A stretch of DNA of 64,000 nucleotides from Actinoplanes sichuanensis (GTDB lineage: Bacteria; Actinomycetota; Actinomycetes; Mycobacteriales; Micromonosporaceae), in assembly GCF_033097365.1 (NCBI RefSeq), contig NZ_AP028461.1, positions 496,001-560,000 on the forward strand, read 5' to 3'. Positions 34,226 to 42,259 of this stretch are shown here, one piece after another; the first letter of the stretch is position 1, and the number at the start of each line of letters is the position of its first letter. The notes below the pieces were generated by a model. It saw only the letters and a list, made by a program, of their open reading frames with translations, made no database searches and was not told where the DNA came from. The position numbers and the translations under genes are program-made.

Positions 34226-34517
34226 TCCGTCCCCTTCCCGCCGGGCCGCCGTGACCGCTCGGAAACGGTGGGGGTGGCGGTTGCTTGGTGATTGCGGGGG
34301 TGGCGGTCGCTTGGTGGTGGCGAGGGCCGCGGTCGCATGTTGTGGCGAGGGCCGCGGTCGCATGGCGATGGCGATGGCGATGGCGGCGGTGGCTTGGTGA
34401 CGGTTACGGTGACGGCGAGGGTGGCGATCCCCGGGTAAGGCGAGGGCGGCGGCCGCTCAGAAGCTGCGATGGCGGCGGTCGCCCGAATCGGGCCGGGCGA
34501 CCGCCGCCGGCCGGCGC
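34226..34517. repeat. 292-bp spacer dominated by G-rich degenerate repeats
   Basis: From about 34268 to 34430 the + strand is a patchwork of ggtggcggtcgcttggt, gcgagggccgcggtcgcatg (twice, about 34319-34365) and gcgatg (four in a row near 34364-34385). No gene is seen. The segment separates two stop codons, so it may partly serve as a terminator region. Confidence 0.7.
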
Positions 34518-35303
34518 TCAGATGTACTGACGTTCGACGTGCTGCTGGGTGGCGCTGAACGACAGGTTGCAGGCGGTGAGCTCCGCGTCGCTGGTCGGCG
34601 TGGCGCTGGTCCACTCCAGGTAGAAGTGGCCGCGGGTGATGCCCGGGTTCAGCTCGAACTCGGTCGGCCCCACGCCGTCCGGGAAGTCGCGCCAGCCGGG
34701 CGTGCCGGCCCGGTAGACGTTCTCCGGGTCGGCGGTGAAACCGATCCGGCCGCCCGACTTGGGGCGCAGGCACTCCCGGGTCAGTTTGACCTTGATCGGG
34801 GTGGCGCTGACGAACTGCTCCGGCCCCTCGGCCGTGCACGTCGGCAGGCAGGACAGCGACTCGGCCGTCCACGAGTAGAGGAATCGGTCCACCGGCCGGT
34901 CGACGTAGACGTTCAGGGAGTCGGTGCCGGACGCGGTGATGTCCAGTTTCCGGTGCTTGTAGTGGGCGCTGTACTCGCCGCTGACGGTGGCCTTCGCCGT
35001 GTAGCGGAACTTGCCCGAGCTGCCCGCCTCGGTCGTGCCGATGAGCACCTTCGTGTCGGTGGGCTTCTTGCGGAAGAAGAACTCCACACGGCCGGCGTTG
35101 CCTGTGGTCCGGCCCTCGATGCCCGCCCAGCCGCTCAGGACGACCTGGCCACCGGGTGTCGTCTCGTCCGGCCCGGCGGTGAACTCCATGCCGGTCTGGA
35201 TCTCCGTCTTCGGCGGCGGTGGCGCTGCCACGGCCGGCGCCGAACCGGCCAGCGCGACGACCAGCGCGGTGCCGATCGTGAGCAAGCGGGTACTGCCCAC
35301 CAT
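34518..35303 (-). CDS. Secreted hypothetical protein
   Basis: 261 residues. ATG 35303 is only 2 nt from a GGAGG; GTG 35300 would have better spacing and gives nearly the same protein. A Sec signal peptide (about 1-28, ending SAPAVAA) is followed by an all-beta region of two modules: ETTPGGQVVLSGWAGIEGRT and, later, ATPIKVKLTRECLRP. Four Cys (CLPTC plus two later) may form disulphides. The first module resembles bacterial Ig-like extracellular domains, but I do not recognise a family. It has no membrane anchor, so it is released or non-covalently attached. Confidence 0.75.
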   Translation of the reverse strand: MVGSTRLLTIGTALVVALAGSAPAVAAPPPPKTEIQTGMEFTAGPDETTPGGQVVLSGWAGIEGRTTGNAGRVEFFFRKKPTDTKVLIGTTEAGSSGKFRYTAKATVSGEYSAHYKHRKLDITASGTDSLNVYVDRPVDRFLYSWTAESLSCLPTCTAEGPEQFVSATPIKVKLTRECLRPKSGGRIGFTADPENVYRAGTPGWRDFPDGVGPTEFELNPGITRGHFYLEWTSATPTSDAELTACNLSFSATQQHVERQYI

Positions 35304-35587
35304 TTCCTCCCCGTGGGGTCGTTTCGGGTTATTTCAGCCCGAAAACTACCAGCCCAAGAAGGGCCTTTCGCCGCTTCTGACGGGTTGGCGGCGCGTCCGC
35401 GCGAAACGCCGACCCGTCAACAGGGCACCGACGGAACCGGCGCCCGGAGTGAACCGGGAGCCGAAAACGGACCCGGATCCGGATTCCGGACCGGGACGAA
35501 GCCGGAGCCGGGCCCGGAAATGGAGTCCGGAACGGAGTCCGGCGGCCCGACCCCGGAACAGGGGCCGGCCCGCCGGACGGCCGTGGG
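35304..35587. other. 284-bp spacer, no gene seen
   Basis: It lies between the secreted protein start and the GAF-GGDEF stop. The right half is a purine-rich run of ccgga-containing repeats (about 35420-35560). The left part probably carries the promoter of the secreted protein. No stem-loop terminator stands out. Confidence 0.55.
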
Positions 35588-37111
35588 TCAGCTTCCCGCC
35601 AGGCGGACTCCGCCGCCGCCGCGTTTCGCCTGGTACATGTACGCGTCCGCCTCCCGCATCAGGACGGCGAAGTCGGTGCCGTGATCGGGGAAGAGCGACA
35701 CCCCGATGCTGGCGCCGATCCGTACCGGTGCGCCCTCGATGTCGAACGGTTCGCGGAGCCGTTCGCAGATCCGGTCACCGACGGCGATCGCCGCCTGCTC
35801 GTCCGGGTCGCCGGTGAGCAGCACCGAGAACTCGTCGCCGCCGAGACGTGCGACCAGGTCGGGCCGCCGGACGACACCCTGCAGCCGCTTGGCCACCAGT
35901 TGCAGGAGCACGTCGCCGGCGTGGTGGCCGACGGTGTCGTTGACCTGCTTGAACCCGTTGAGGTCGAGCAGCAGCAGTGCCATCCGGGTGCCGGTGGCGG
36001 CGGCGATGTCGACCGCCGTGGTGGCCCGGTCGAGGAGCATCTTGCGGTTGGGCAACCCGGTGAGAGAGTCGTGGAACGCCTGCTTGGTGAGTTCGTTCAT
36101 GTGCACCTCGGCGGCCTGCCGCATCCGGGCACTGTCCATGATCAGGGTGCCTTCGACGCCGAGTTGTTGGGCGAAGATCCGGTCCTGGGCACTCCATTCC
36201 CGGGTGCCGCTGGAGTCACCGCACATCACCATGCCGACCGGACCCTGCGCGGACATCAGCGGCATCGCGATGAACGACTGCAATCCGATGGTCTGCGCCA
36301 TCCCGCCGACCCGTACCTTGGCCGTGCTGACGTCGCTGACCAGCATCGGCTCACCTTTTTCGGAGGTGTTGCGCCAGACCGGGGAGTCCGCTGCGGTCTT
36401 GCCGAGCAGATTGTCGGTCAGTGCCCGGTGAATGTCGTCGGAGAAGCCGACCCCGTGCACGTACCGGATCCGTCCCTCGCCGTCGATCAGGTGCATCGCG
36501 GCATGCTCGGTGCGGAACGCGGTGGCACACGACCGGGCCAGCAGCTCGGCCGCGGTCTCCACGTTGCCGGCCGACATGCCCTGCTCGAACAGTTCCCGGA
36601 TGGTGGCGCTGCTGTGCGCGACGAACTGTCGCTGCTTCTCGGCGGCCAGCCCCTGCAGGGTGGTCGCGAAGTGCAGGGCCATCGTCGAGATGGTGTCGAG
36701 CTGGAGCTCGTCCAGGGCGGTGCCGGTCAGCAGGAGCACACCGACGGTCTGCCCGCCGATGCGCAGGCGGATCGCCATCTGCTCGCCGTTGACGACCGGC
36801 TTGCCGCCGGCCGGCGCCCGGAACACCTTGCCGGCGACCAGGTGGTCACGACGGCCCGGCTCACCGACCCGCGCGCTGACGGTCATCATGCCGGTCTCCG
36901 AGTCGAGCTCGAAGACGGTGGCCGCGGTCAGCCCGGCGATCTCCGTCAGGTGCGGTGCCGTCAGGTCCAGCACATGCTGCACCGACGGGGTGTCCTTCGT
37001 CATGAACGCCACCAGCTCGGCCAAAATCAGCCCCTGCCGGTCCGGCGTCGTCTCCTCGCCGACCCCTTCCAACCCGGGACCGGCTGTGTGCATCTCGCTG
37101 CCCACGCTCAT
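35588..37111 (-). CDS. GAF-GGDEF diguanylate cyclase
   Basis: 507 residues from ATG 37111; ATG 37093 is also possible. It has no membrane segment. Two GAF-like sensor regions (about 30-175 and 185-335) precede a complete GGDEF domain: HDSLTGLPNRKMLLDRATT, DLNGFKQVNDTVGHHAGDVL and the signature GGDEF at 424-428. An inhibitory I-site RRPD lies 5 residues upstream, so feedback inhibition by c-di-GMP is expected, unlike in the two other GGDEF proteins of this window. The GAF ligand is unknown. It is divergent from the HAD hydrolase gene. Confidence 0.92.
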   Translation of the reverse strand: MSVGSEMHTAGPGLEGVGEETTPDRQGLILAELVAFMTKDTPSVQHVLDLTAPHLTEIAGLTAATVFELDSETGMMTVSARVGEPGRRDHLVAGKVFRAPAGGKPVVNGEQMAIRLRIGGQTVGVLLLTGTALDELQLDTISTMALHFATTLQGLAAEKQRQFVAHSSATIRELFEQGMSAGNVETAAELLARSCATAFRTEHAAMHLIDGEGRIRYVHGVGFSDDIHRALTDNLLGKTAADSPVWRNTSEKGEPMLVSDVSTAKVRVGGMAQTIGLQSFIAMPLMSAQGPVGMVMCGDSSGTREWSAQDRIFAQQLGVEGTLIMDSARMRQAAEVHMNELTKQAFHDSLTGLPNRKMLLDRATTAVDIAAATGTRMALLLLDLNGFKQVNDTVGHHAGDVLLQLVAKRLQGVVRRPDLVARLGGDEFSVLLTGDPDEQAAIAVGDRICERLREPFDIEGAPVRIGASIGVSLFPDHGTDFAVLMREADAYMYQAKRGGGGVRLAGS

Positions 37112-37208
37112 GGCCCTAGGGTCGGCACCGCAGGGTCTCGGTTGAGCCGCGAACGGCCAGTGAGCGGTCGCAAATCGGGTGCGCTCGGGTGCCGTTCATA
37201 ATCCCCTG

Positions 37209-37874
37209 ATGGTGATCAAGGCGCTGATCTTCGACTTCGACGGTCTCCTGATGGACACCGAGACCACCCTCCTGGACAGCTGGCGCGCCGAATGGACCCG
37301 GCACGGCCTCCGATTGGACGAGTCGACGTTCTTCGCCGATCATGGCGGCGACACCACCGACGACCAGTATGCGCTGCTCGCGGCTGCGGCCGGGCCGGGC
37401 TTCGACAGAGCCGCCAGCCACGCCCGGCGTACCGCGTACCGCAATGAAAGACATCGCAGCCTGGGCCTGACCGCCGGGATGGCCGACTGGTTGCGGGAGG
37501 CCGAAGGCCTCGGGTTGCGGCTCGCGGTGGCGAGCAGTTCGCGGCGCGAATGGGTGGCCGGCCACCTCGCGCGCACCGGTGACCTGGCCCGTTTCGAGGT
37601 TCTGGCCTGCGGCGACGAGGTTGCGGGGCACAAACCGGACCCGGCGGTCTATCGGCTGGCGCTGGACCGTCTCGGCCTGCCGCCGGAGGCGGCGGTGGCC
37701 TTCGAGGACACCCCGCATGGCGTTTCGGCCGCGGTGGCTGCCGGCTTGCGGTGCGTCGCAATTCCTAATTTGTACGCCCACAACGCCCGTTTCGGGCAGG
37801 CCACCAAGCTACTCCAGTCCGCAGCCGACTGCACCCTGGCCACCCTCCTGGCCGACCTCGAAGCCGCCACCTGA
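37209..37874 (+). CDS. HAD-superfamily hydrolase (phosphoglycolate phosphatase/beta-PGM-like)
   Basis: 221 residues from ATG 37209 (or GTG 37212); there is no Shine-Dalgarno, so leaderless translation is possible. Motif I DFDG with nucleophile Asp9 and acid Asp11, an alpha-helical cap (about 18-90), motif II VASSSRREWV, motif III GHKPDPAVY and motif IV AFEDTPHGVSAA. This is a subfamily I HAD phosphatase or phosphomutase fold acting on a small phosphorylated metabolite. The MDTETT segment after motif I is typical of the beta-phosphoglucomutase/GPP group. The substrate is not defined by its neighbours. Confidence 0.9.
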   Translation: MVIKALIFDFDGLLMDTETTLLDSWRAEWTRHGLRLDESTFFADHGGDTTDDQYALLAAAAGPGFDRAASHARRTAYRNERHRSLGLTAGMADWLREAEGLGLRLAVASSSRREWVAGHLARTGDLARFEVLACGDEVAGHKPDPAVYRLALDRLGLPPEAAVAFEDTPHGVSAAVAAGLRCVAIPNLYAHNARFGQATKLLQSAADCTLATLLADLEAAT

Positions 37875-37915
37875 GTCCTCGGGCCGGCGCGCTCACCGTC
37901 GTCGGCGACGCCCGG

Positions 37916-38764
37916 TCACGGTTTCCAGGGCTCGGCGGGGAGGCAGTTCGGCGTTGAGGATGTCTCCCCTCGAAGCGGTGGATAGACGATGTTTCCGGAC
38001 GGGTCACTCCAGCAGCGGTCGGTGTCCGGGCTCGGCACGAAGAAGGGCCGCCGCCAGATCTCCGCCCCCCGCGTGTCGTAGGCGACCAGTGCGGCGTCCC
38101 CACCCACGTCGGTTGTGCTGACCAGGCCGAACGTGCCCCCGGCGAGCCGTGCCGCGGTGGTCCGGCCGTCGCCGTGTTCGAGTTCGATCCGGGCGACCCG
38201 CGGACTGATCCGACCGGAGGCGTCGACCGCGCCCGAGTCGGCCTCGGTGGAGGTCCGCATCAGAACCTGTACCGGTCCGGGCAGCCAGTCCCGGGTGCCG
38301 TGCCACTCCTCGACCGAGAATCCGCCGCTGGGTTCGTCGCCGGGCAGCAGACCTTCGGTGCGCTCGCACGCGAGATAACCGCGATCGGTGAGGAACACCG
38401 CGGTGGTGCGCCGATCATGGTGAACCGCAACCGCGAGATCATCTTCAGTCACCGGGAAGCGGGCCCCGTTCTCGAACATCGGCGTGTCCGGATAGCCGTT
38501 CAGGCAGTCGGTGATCTCTCGACTCAGTGGCTTGTCCAGCTCCCCGGGCCCCATGGCGATGGTGGTCGGCAAGACGTCGTTCCGGGTCAGCGGGATCGCG
38601 ACGGCCGCCGCGACGGCCAGGCTCGCCACCCCGGCCAGGGCCAGGCGCCGGGTCCGGCGCGGGCGGGCGGGCGCGGCCGTCTCCCGGTGCAGACGGGCCC
38701 GCATGCGGGCGGCGCGGGCGGGCGTCAGCTCCCGCTCGGCGGGCGGCTCCAGCTGGTCGATCAT
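37916..38764 (-). CDS. Single-span membrane protein paired with the ECF sigma factor
   Basis: 282 residues. ATG 38764 overlaps the sigma-factor stop (ATGA), so the two are translationally coupled. A cytosolic basic N-terminus with helix PARAARMRARLHRETAAPAR is followed by one transmembrane helix (LALAGVASLAVAAAVAIPL, about 41-60) and an extracytoplasmic region of about 220 residues with no clear family. The arrangement matches membrane anti-sigma factors or surface sensors co-encoded with ECF sigma factors, but no zinc-binding HxxxCxxC motif is present. The anti-sigma role is therefore inference from position. Confidence 0.75.
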   Translation of the reverse strand: MIDQLEPPAERELTPARAARMRARLHRETAAPARPRRTRRLALAGVASLAVAAAVAIPLTRNDVLPTTIAMGPGELDKPLSREITDCLNGYPDTPMFENGARFPVTEDDLAVAVHHDRRTTAVFLTDRGYLACERTEGLLPGDEPSGGFSVEEWHGTRDWLPGPVQVLMRTSTEADSGAVDASGRISPRVARIELEHGDGRTTAARLAGGTFGLVSTTDVGGDAALVAYDTRGAEIWRRPFFVPSPDTDRCWSDPSGNIVYPPLRGETSSTPNCLPAEPWKP

Positions 38765-39576
38765 TTCGGCTCCTCAGAGGGGGTACGGCCAGAGGCGGCC
38801 GCCTCGACAGCAGGGGTACGGCCGCTGGACTTGACCCGAGCGGTGGGGGTACGGCCGCCGGCGCTGACCGGAGCGGTAGGGGTACGGCCGGCGGTGGTGG
38901 TCTGGGCGGCCGGGGTGCGGCTCTGGGTGGTGGTCCGGCTGGTAGGGGTATGGCCGCCGGTGGTGGTCTGGGCGGCCGGGGGATGGCCGCCGGCAGTGGC
39001 CTGGCCGGCAGGAGCGCCGGTGGTTTCGGTGGCCGGGCCGGCCGAGCCGGGAGTGGTGAACTGCCGGGACAACCGGGACCGGGCCCGGCTCACCCGGCTC
39101 CGGACCGACGACTCGGTGACGCCCAGGGCCGCCGCCGCCTCCGGGTAGGAGAGGCCGGACCACAGGCACAGCGCGACCGCCTCACGTTCGGCGCGGGGCA
39201 GGCGGCGGACGGCCGCGAGCACCTCCCGCATCCGGGTCTCGTCGTCGAGGCGGCCGGCCACGTCGTCGGCCGGGTCGGCGACCGTGTCGTCGGCGGGGGA
39301 GCGGAACAGGCGGTGGCGCCAGCGGGTGAGGGTCCGCTGTTCGGTGCGGGCGTGATGGCCGGCCGTGACGAGCAGCCACGGCAGGGGCGAGCCGTCGACG
39401 AGGCGCACCTCGCCGCGCCGCCGCCAGGCGGTCAGGAACGTCGCCGATGTCACGTCCTCGGCGAGCGACCACGAGCCGGTCAACCGGAAGGCGTGGTTGT
39501 AGACGGCGCGGGCGTGGCGGTCGAAGACGGCGGTGAAATCGCCGTCCGGCCAGGGGGTGTCGGGCTGGATCGTCAC
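38761..39576 (-). CDS. ECF sigma factor with an 11-residue-repeat C-terminal tail
   Basis: 271 residues. Region 2 is at about 12-75 (FTAVFDRHARAVYNHAFRLT, SLAEDVTSATFLTAWRRRGE) and region 4 at about 115-172 (LPRAEREAVALCLWSGLSYP, EAAAALGVTESSVRSRVSRA). ECF sigma factors normally stop near residue 180-200. Here a tail of about 90 residues consists of seven tandem 11-residue units ending in GGHTP/SRTP/GRTP (Thr/Pro/Arg-rich, predicted disordered). The gene is divergent from the GH6 cellulase and coupled to the membrane protein gene. Its targets are unknown, and the promoter is probably in the shared 186-bp spacer. Confidence 0.88.
   Translation of the reverse strand: MTIQPDTPWPDGDFTAVFDRHARAVYNHAFRLTGSWSLAEDVTSATFLTAWRRRGEVRLVDGSPLPWLLVTAGHHARTEQRTLTRWRHRLFRSPADDTVADPADDVAGRLDDETRMREVLAAVRRLPRAEREAVALCLWSGLSYPEAAAALGVTESSVRSRVSRARSRLSRQFTTPGSAGPATETTGAPAGQATAGGHPPAAQTTTGGHTPTSRTTTQSRTPAAQTTTAGRTPTAPVSAGGRTPTARVKSSGRTPAVEAAASGRTPSEEPK
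38779..39009 (-). repeat. 7 x 33-bp tandem repeat coding the sigma-factor tail
   Basis: Seven consecutive in-frame 33-bp units, recognisable in the protein as AGQATAGGHPP, AAQTTTGGHTP, TSRTTTQSRTP, AAQTTTAGRTP, TAPVSAGGRTP, TARVKSSGRTP and AVEAAASGRTP. On the + strand a ggggtacggccg-like word recurs every 33 bp. Confidence 0.9.
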
Positions 39577-39653
39577 GTCTCACTATGGCCGTGACCGGCG
39601 CCGATGTTGCGTCATGAACTCTCGATTGCCCTCCTGTTTCGGAATGATTGCGC

Positions 39654-39667
39654 TGGGAGCGCTCCCA
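39654..39667. promoter_or_regulatory. CebR/CelR-type operator (perfect 14-bp palindrome)
   Basis: TGGGAGCGCTCCCA is the known consensus of the cellobiose-responsive LacI repressors CebR (Streptomyces) and CelR (Thermobifida). It lies 96 bp before the GH6 start, in the spacer between the divergent sigma-factor and cellulase genes. Cellobiose should release the repressor and allow cellulase expression. Confidence 0.85.
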
Positions 39668-39762
39668 TGGAATGCTGTCCATATCGGCCAACGATCCCCA
39701 CCGATGTGTTGCCGACCGTTCCCCGGCGTGCTCCCACGCCGTCCCCGTCTCGAGGAGCCCTC

Positions 39763-41535
39763 ATGAGACCCATCCCCACCCGCGCACGGGCCCTGGCGGC
39801 AGCCGCCGCCGTGGGCGTCGTCGCCGCAGGCGGCGCCATCACCGTCGCGACCAGTGCCAGTGCCGCTGCCGGGTGCAGCGTCGCCTACTCGGCCAACTCG
39901 TGGAGCACCGGCTTCACCGGCAACGTCACCGTCACCAACCTCGGTGACGCCATCTCCGGTGGCTGGCGACTCACCTGGAGCTGGGCCGGCAACCAGCAGA
40001 TCACCCAGGGCTGGAGCGCCACCATCACCCAGTCCGGGACGGCCGTCACGGCCACCAACCCGAGCTGGGCCTCGTCGCTGGCCACCAACGGCACGGCGAA
40101 CTTCGGGTTCAACGCCAACTACTCGGGCACGAACGCCGCTCCGACGTCGTTCTCGCTCAACGGCGTCGTCTGCAACGGTGGCACCACCTCGCCGTCGCCC
40201 TCGAACTCGTCGTCCCCGTCCACCTCCACCTCGCCGTCCACGTCGACGTCTCCCTCACCGTCGACCTCGGTGACGCCCGGTGTGAAGGTCGACAACCCGT
40301 ACGCCGGGGCCAAGGGTTATGTGAACCCGGAGTGGAAGGCCAAGGCCGAGTCGGTGTCCGGCGGCAGCCGGGTCTCCAACAACCCGACCGCGGTCTGGAT
40401 CGACCGGATCGCCGCCATCAACGGCTCCACCGACAGCAGCTCGAACGGCGCGATGGGCGTGCGTGCCCACCTCGACGCGGCGCTGGCCCAGGGCGCGGGC
40501 TACATCCAGTTCGTCATCTACAACCTGCCCGGCCGGGACTGTGCGGCGCTCGCCTCCAACGGTGAGCTCGGCCCGAACGACCTGCCGCGCTACAAGACCG
40601 AGTACATCGACCCGATCGCGGCGATCCAGGCGGACGCGAAGTACAAGAACCTGCGGATCATCAACGTCGTCGAGATCGACTCGCTGCCGAACCTGGTCAC
40701 CAACGTCGGTAGCGCCGCCGGTGCCACCGCGGCCTGCGACACGATGAAGGCCAACGGCGGGTACGTGCAGGGCATCGGTTACGCCCTGAACAAGCTCGGC
40801 GCGATCGGCAACGTCTACAACTACGTGGACGCCGCCCACCACGGCTGGATCGGCTGGGACTCCAACTTCGGCCCGACCGCCGACATCATGCTGCAGGCGG
40901 CCCAGGCCTCCGGCAACGTGAAGAACGTGCACGGCTTCATCACCAACACCGCCAACTACTCGGCGCTGAAGGAGACCTTCTTCACGGTCGGCTCCTCGGT
41001 CAACGGCACCTCGGTGCGCCAGTCGAAGTGGGTGGACTGGAACCAGTACGTCGACGAGCTCTCGTTCGCCCAGGCCTTCCGGTCCAAGCTGGTCTCGGTC
41101 GGCTTCGACTCGGGCATCGGCATGCTGATCGACACCTCGCGTAACGGCTGGGGCGGCTCGGCCCGGCCCACCGCCGCGAGCACCAGCACCAACGTCGACA
41201 CCTTCGTCAACGAGTCGCGCATCGACCGCCGGATCCACGCCGGCAACTGGTGCAACCAGGCCGGCGCCGGCCTGGGTGAGCGTCCCACCGCGGCCCCGGC
41301 CGCCGGTATCGACGCCTACGTCTGGGTGAAGCCGCCGGGTGAGTCGGACGGCTCCAGCAAGCTCATCCCGAACAACGAGGGCAAGGGCTTCGACCAGATG
41401 TGCGACCCGACCTACACCGGTAACGCCCGTAACGGCAACAGCATGTCCGGCGCGCTGGCCGACGCCCCGATCTCGGGCGCCTGGTTCCCCGCGCAGTTCG
41501 CCCAGCTCATGGCGAACGCCTACCCCGCTCTCTGA
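39763..41535 (+). CDS. Secreted GH6 exo-cellulase (cellobiohydrolase) with N-terminal CBM2
   Basis: 590 residues. ATG 39763 has GAGGAG upstream and starts a Sec signal peptide (1 to about 35, AxA site before AAGCSVAY). CBM2 cellulose-binding module at about 37-138 with paired Cys38 and Cys137 and surface tryptophans. A Ser/Pro/Thr linker (about 139-172) leads to the GH6 domain (about 177-590). The catalytic acid is Asp306 in EIDSLPN, with Asp259 in YNLPGRDC, and the late KPPGESDG and GWGGSARP segments. The long catalytic domain fits tunnel-forming cellobiohydrolases acting from the non-reducing end, rather than short endoglucanases. It is secreted and preceded by a CebR operator. Confidence 0.95.
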   Translation: MRPIPTRARALAAAAAVGVVAAGGAITVATSASAAAGCSVAYSANSWSTGFTGNVTVTNLGDAISGGWRLTWSWAGNQQITQGWSATITQSGTAVTATNPSWASSLATNGTANFGFNANYSGTNAAPTSFSLNGVVCNGGTTSPSPSNSSSPSTSTSPSTSTSPSPSTSVTPGVKVDNPYAGAKGYVNPEWKAKAESVSGGSRVSNNPTAVWIDRIAAINGSTDSSSNGAMGVRAHLDAALAQGAGYIQFVIYNLPGRDCAALASNGELGPNDLPRYKTEYIDPIAAIQADAKYKNLRIINVVEIDSLPNLVTNVGSAAGATAACDTMKANGGYVQGIGYALNKLGAIGNVYNYVDAAHHGWIGWDSNFGPTADIMLQAAQASGNVKNVHGFITNTANYSALKETFFTVGSSVNGTSVRQSKWVDWNQYVDELSFAQAFRSKLVSVGFDSGIGMLIDTSRNGWGGSARPTAASTSTNVDTFVNESRIDRRIHAGNWCNQAGAGLGERPTAAPAAGIDAYVWVKPPGESDGSSKLIPNNEGKGFDQMCDPTYTGNARNGNSMSGALADAPISGAWFPAQFAQLMANAYPAL

Positions 41536-41550
41536 GCGAACCCGCAGTAG

Positions 41551-41581
41551 CTGCCGGCCGGTGCTCAGCACCGGCCGGCAG
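41551..41581 (+). terminator. Hairpin after the cellulase gene
   Basis: ctgccggccggtgc (41551-41564) pairs perfectly with gcaccggccggcag (41568-41581), loop tca, 15 bp after the stop codon. Confidence 0.75.
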
Positions 41582-41589
41582 TGCTATTG

Positions 41590-41605
41590 CAATACAAGTG
41601 CATTG
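41590..41605. promoter_or_regulatory. Imperfect palindrome before the PH-like membrane protein gene
   Basis: CAATACA (41590-41596), a 2-nt spacer, then TGCATTG (41599-41605): 6 of 7 pairs match. It sits immediately before the GTG start in an AT-rich patch directly after the terminator, as expected for an operator over a short or leaderless promoter. Confidence 0.35.
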
Positions 41606-41614
41606 TGACCTACC

Positions 41615-42259
41615 GTGGTGGCCGTGACGAAGTTATGGGCACTCACCCGATTCGTGGTCGTCTACGAACTGCAGCTGTGGGCGGCACTGTTCCGCTGGAT
41701 CCTGCGGCGGCCGGTCCCGGTCGAGCCGGGCACCACGCGGTTCGGATACATCGGTGCGGTCCGGATGATCCTCATCGCGTTCATCGCCGTCTCCGCGATC
41801 GAGATCCCGATCCTGGAGCTGATGATCCCGTGGGAGCCCGTCGCCAACGTCCTGCTCGGCATCGGCGTCTACGGCCTGATCTGGATGTTCGGGCTCTACG
41901 CCAGCATGATCGTGCACCCGCACCTGGTCGGCCCGTCCGGGCTGCGCATCCGCAACAGCCTCACCCTCGACGCCGCCATCGGCTGGGACCGGATCGCCGC
42001 GATCGAGGTGCGCCGCCGCTCGATGCCGCCCGGCGGGCAGATCCAGCTCGAGGACGGTGTGCTCTCGCTCGGCATGGGTAGTCAGACCAGCATCGACGTA
42101 CGCCTCACCGAGCCCCTGGTGCTCCCCGTCCGCAAGGCCAAGGGGCAGCCCGCCACCACCGTCCGCTTCCACGCCGACGATCCGGAGGGCCTGGTCGCGG
42201 CGGCGCGGGAATTCCTGCCGGCGGTGACCGAGAGTCAGGCCGCCACGAAGAACCGGTAG
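41615..42259 (+). CDS. Membrane protein with PH-like cytosolic domain
   Basis: 214 residues from GTG 41615; GTG 41618 or 41624 are equally possible, and no ribosome-binding site is seen. Membrane segments lie at about 10-30, 50-68 (MILIAFIAVSAIEIPILELM) and 76-98 (VLLGIGVYGLIWMFGLYASM). The C-terminal about 100 residues form a beta-rich domain (GPSGLRIRNSLTLDAAIGWD, RIAAIEVRRR) resembling bacterial PH-like domains in small actinobacterial membrane proteins. Function unknown. The last 25 bp overlap the convergent DUF3455 gene. Confidence 0.7.
   Translation: MVAVTKLWALTRFVVVYELQLWAALFRWILRRPVPVEPGTTRFGYIGAVRMILIAFIAVSAIEIPILELMIPWEPVANVLLGIGVYGLIWMFGLYASMIVHPHLVGPSGLRIRNSLTLDAAIGWDRIAAIEVRRRSMPPGGQIQLEDGVLSLGMGSQTSIDVRLTEPLVLPVRKAKGQPATTVRFHADDPEGLVAAAREFLPAVTESQAATKNR

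Noticed and set aside
37916..38764. Zinc-binding anti-sigma (ZAS) domain in the sigma partner
   Set aside because: No HxxxCxxC motif; only position and topology suggest an anti-sigma role.
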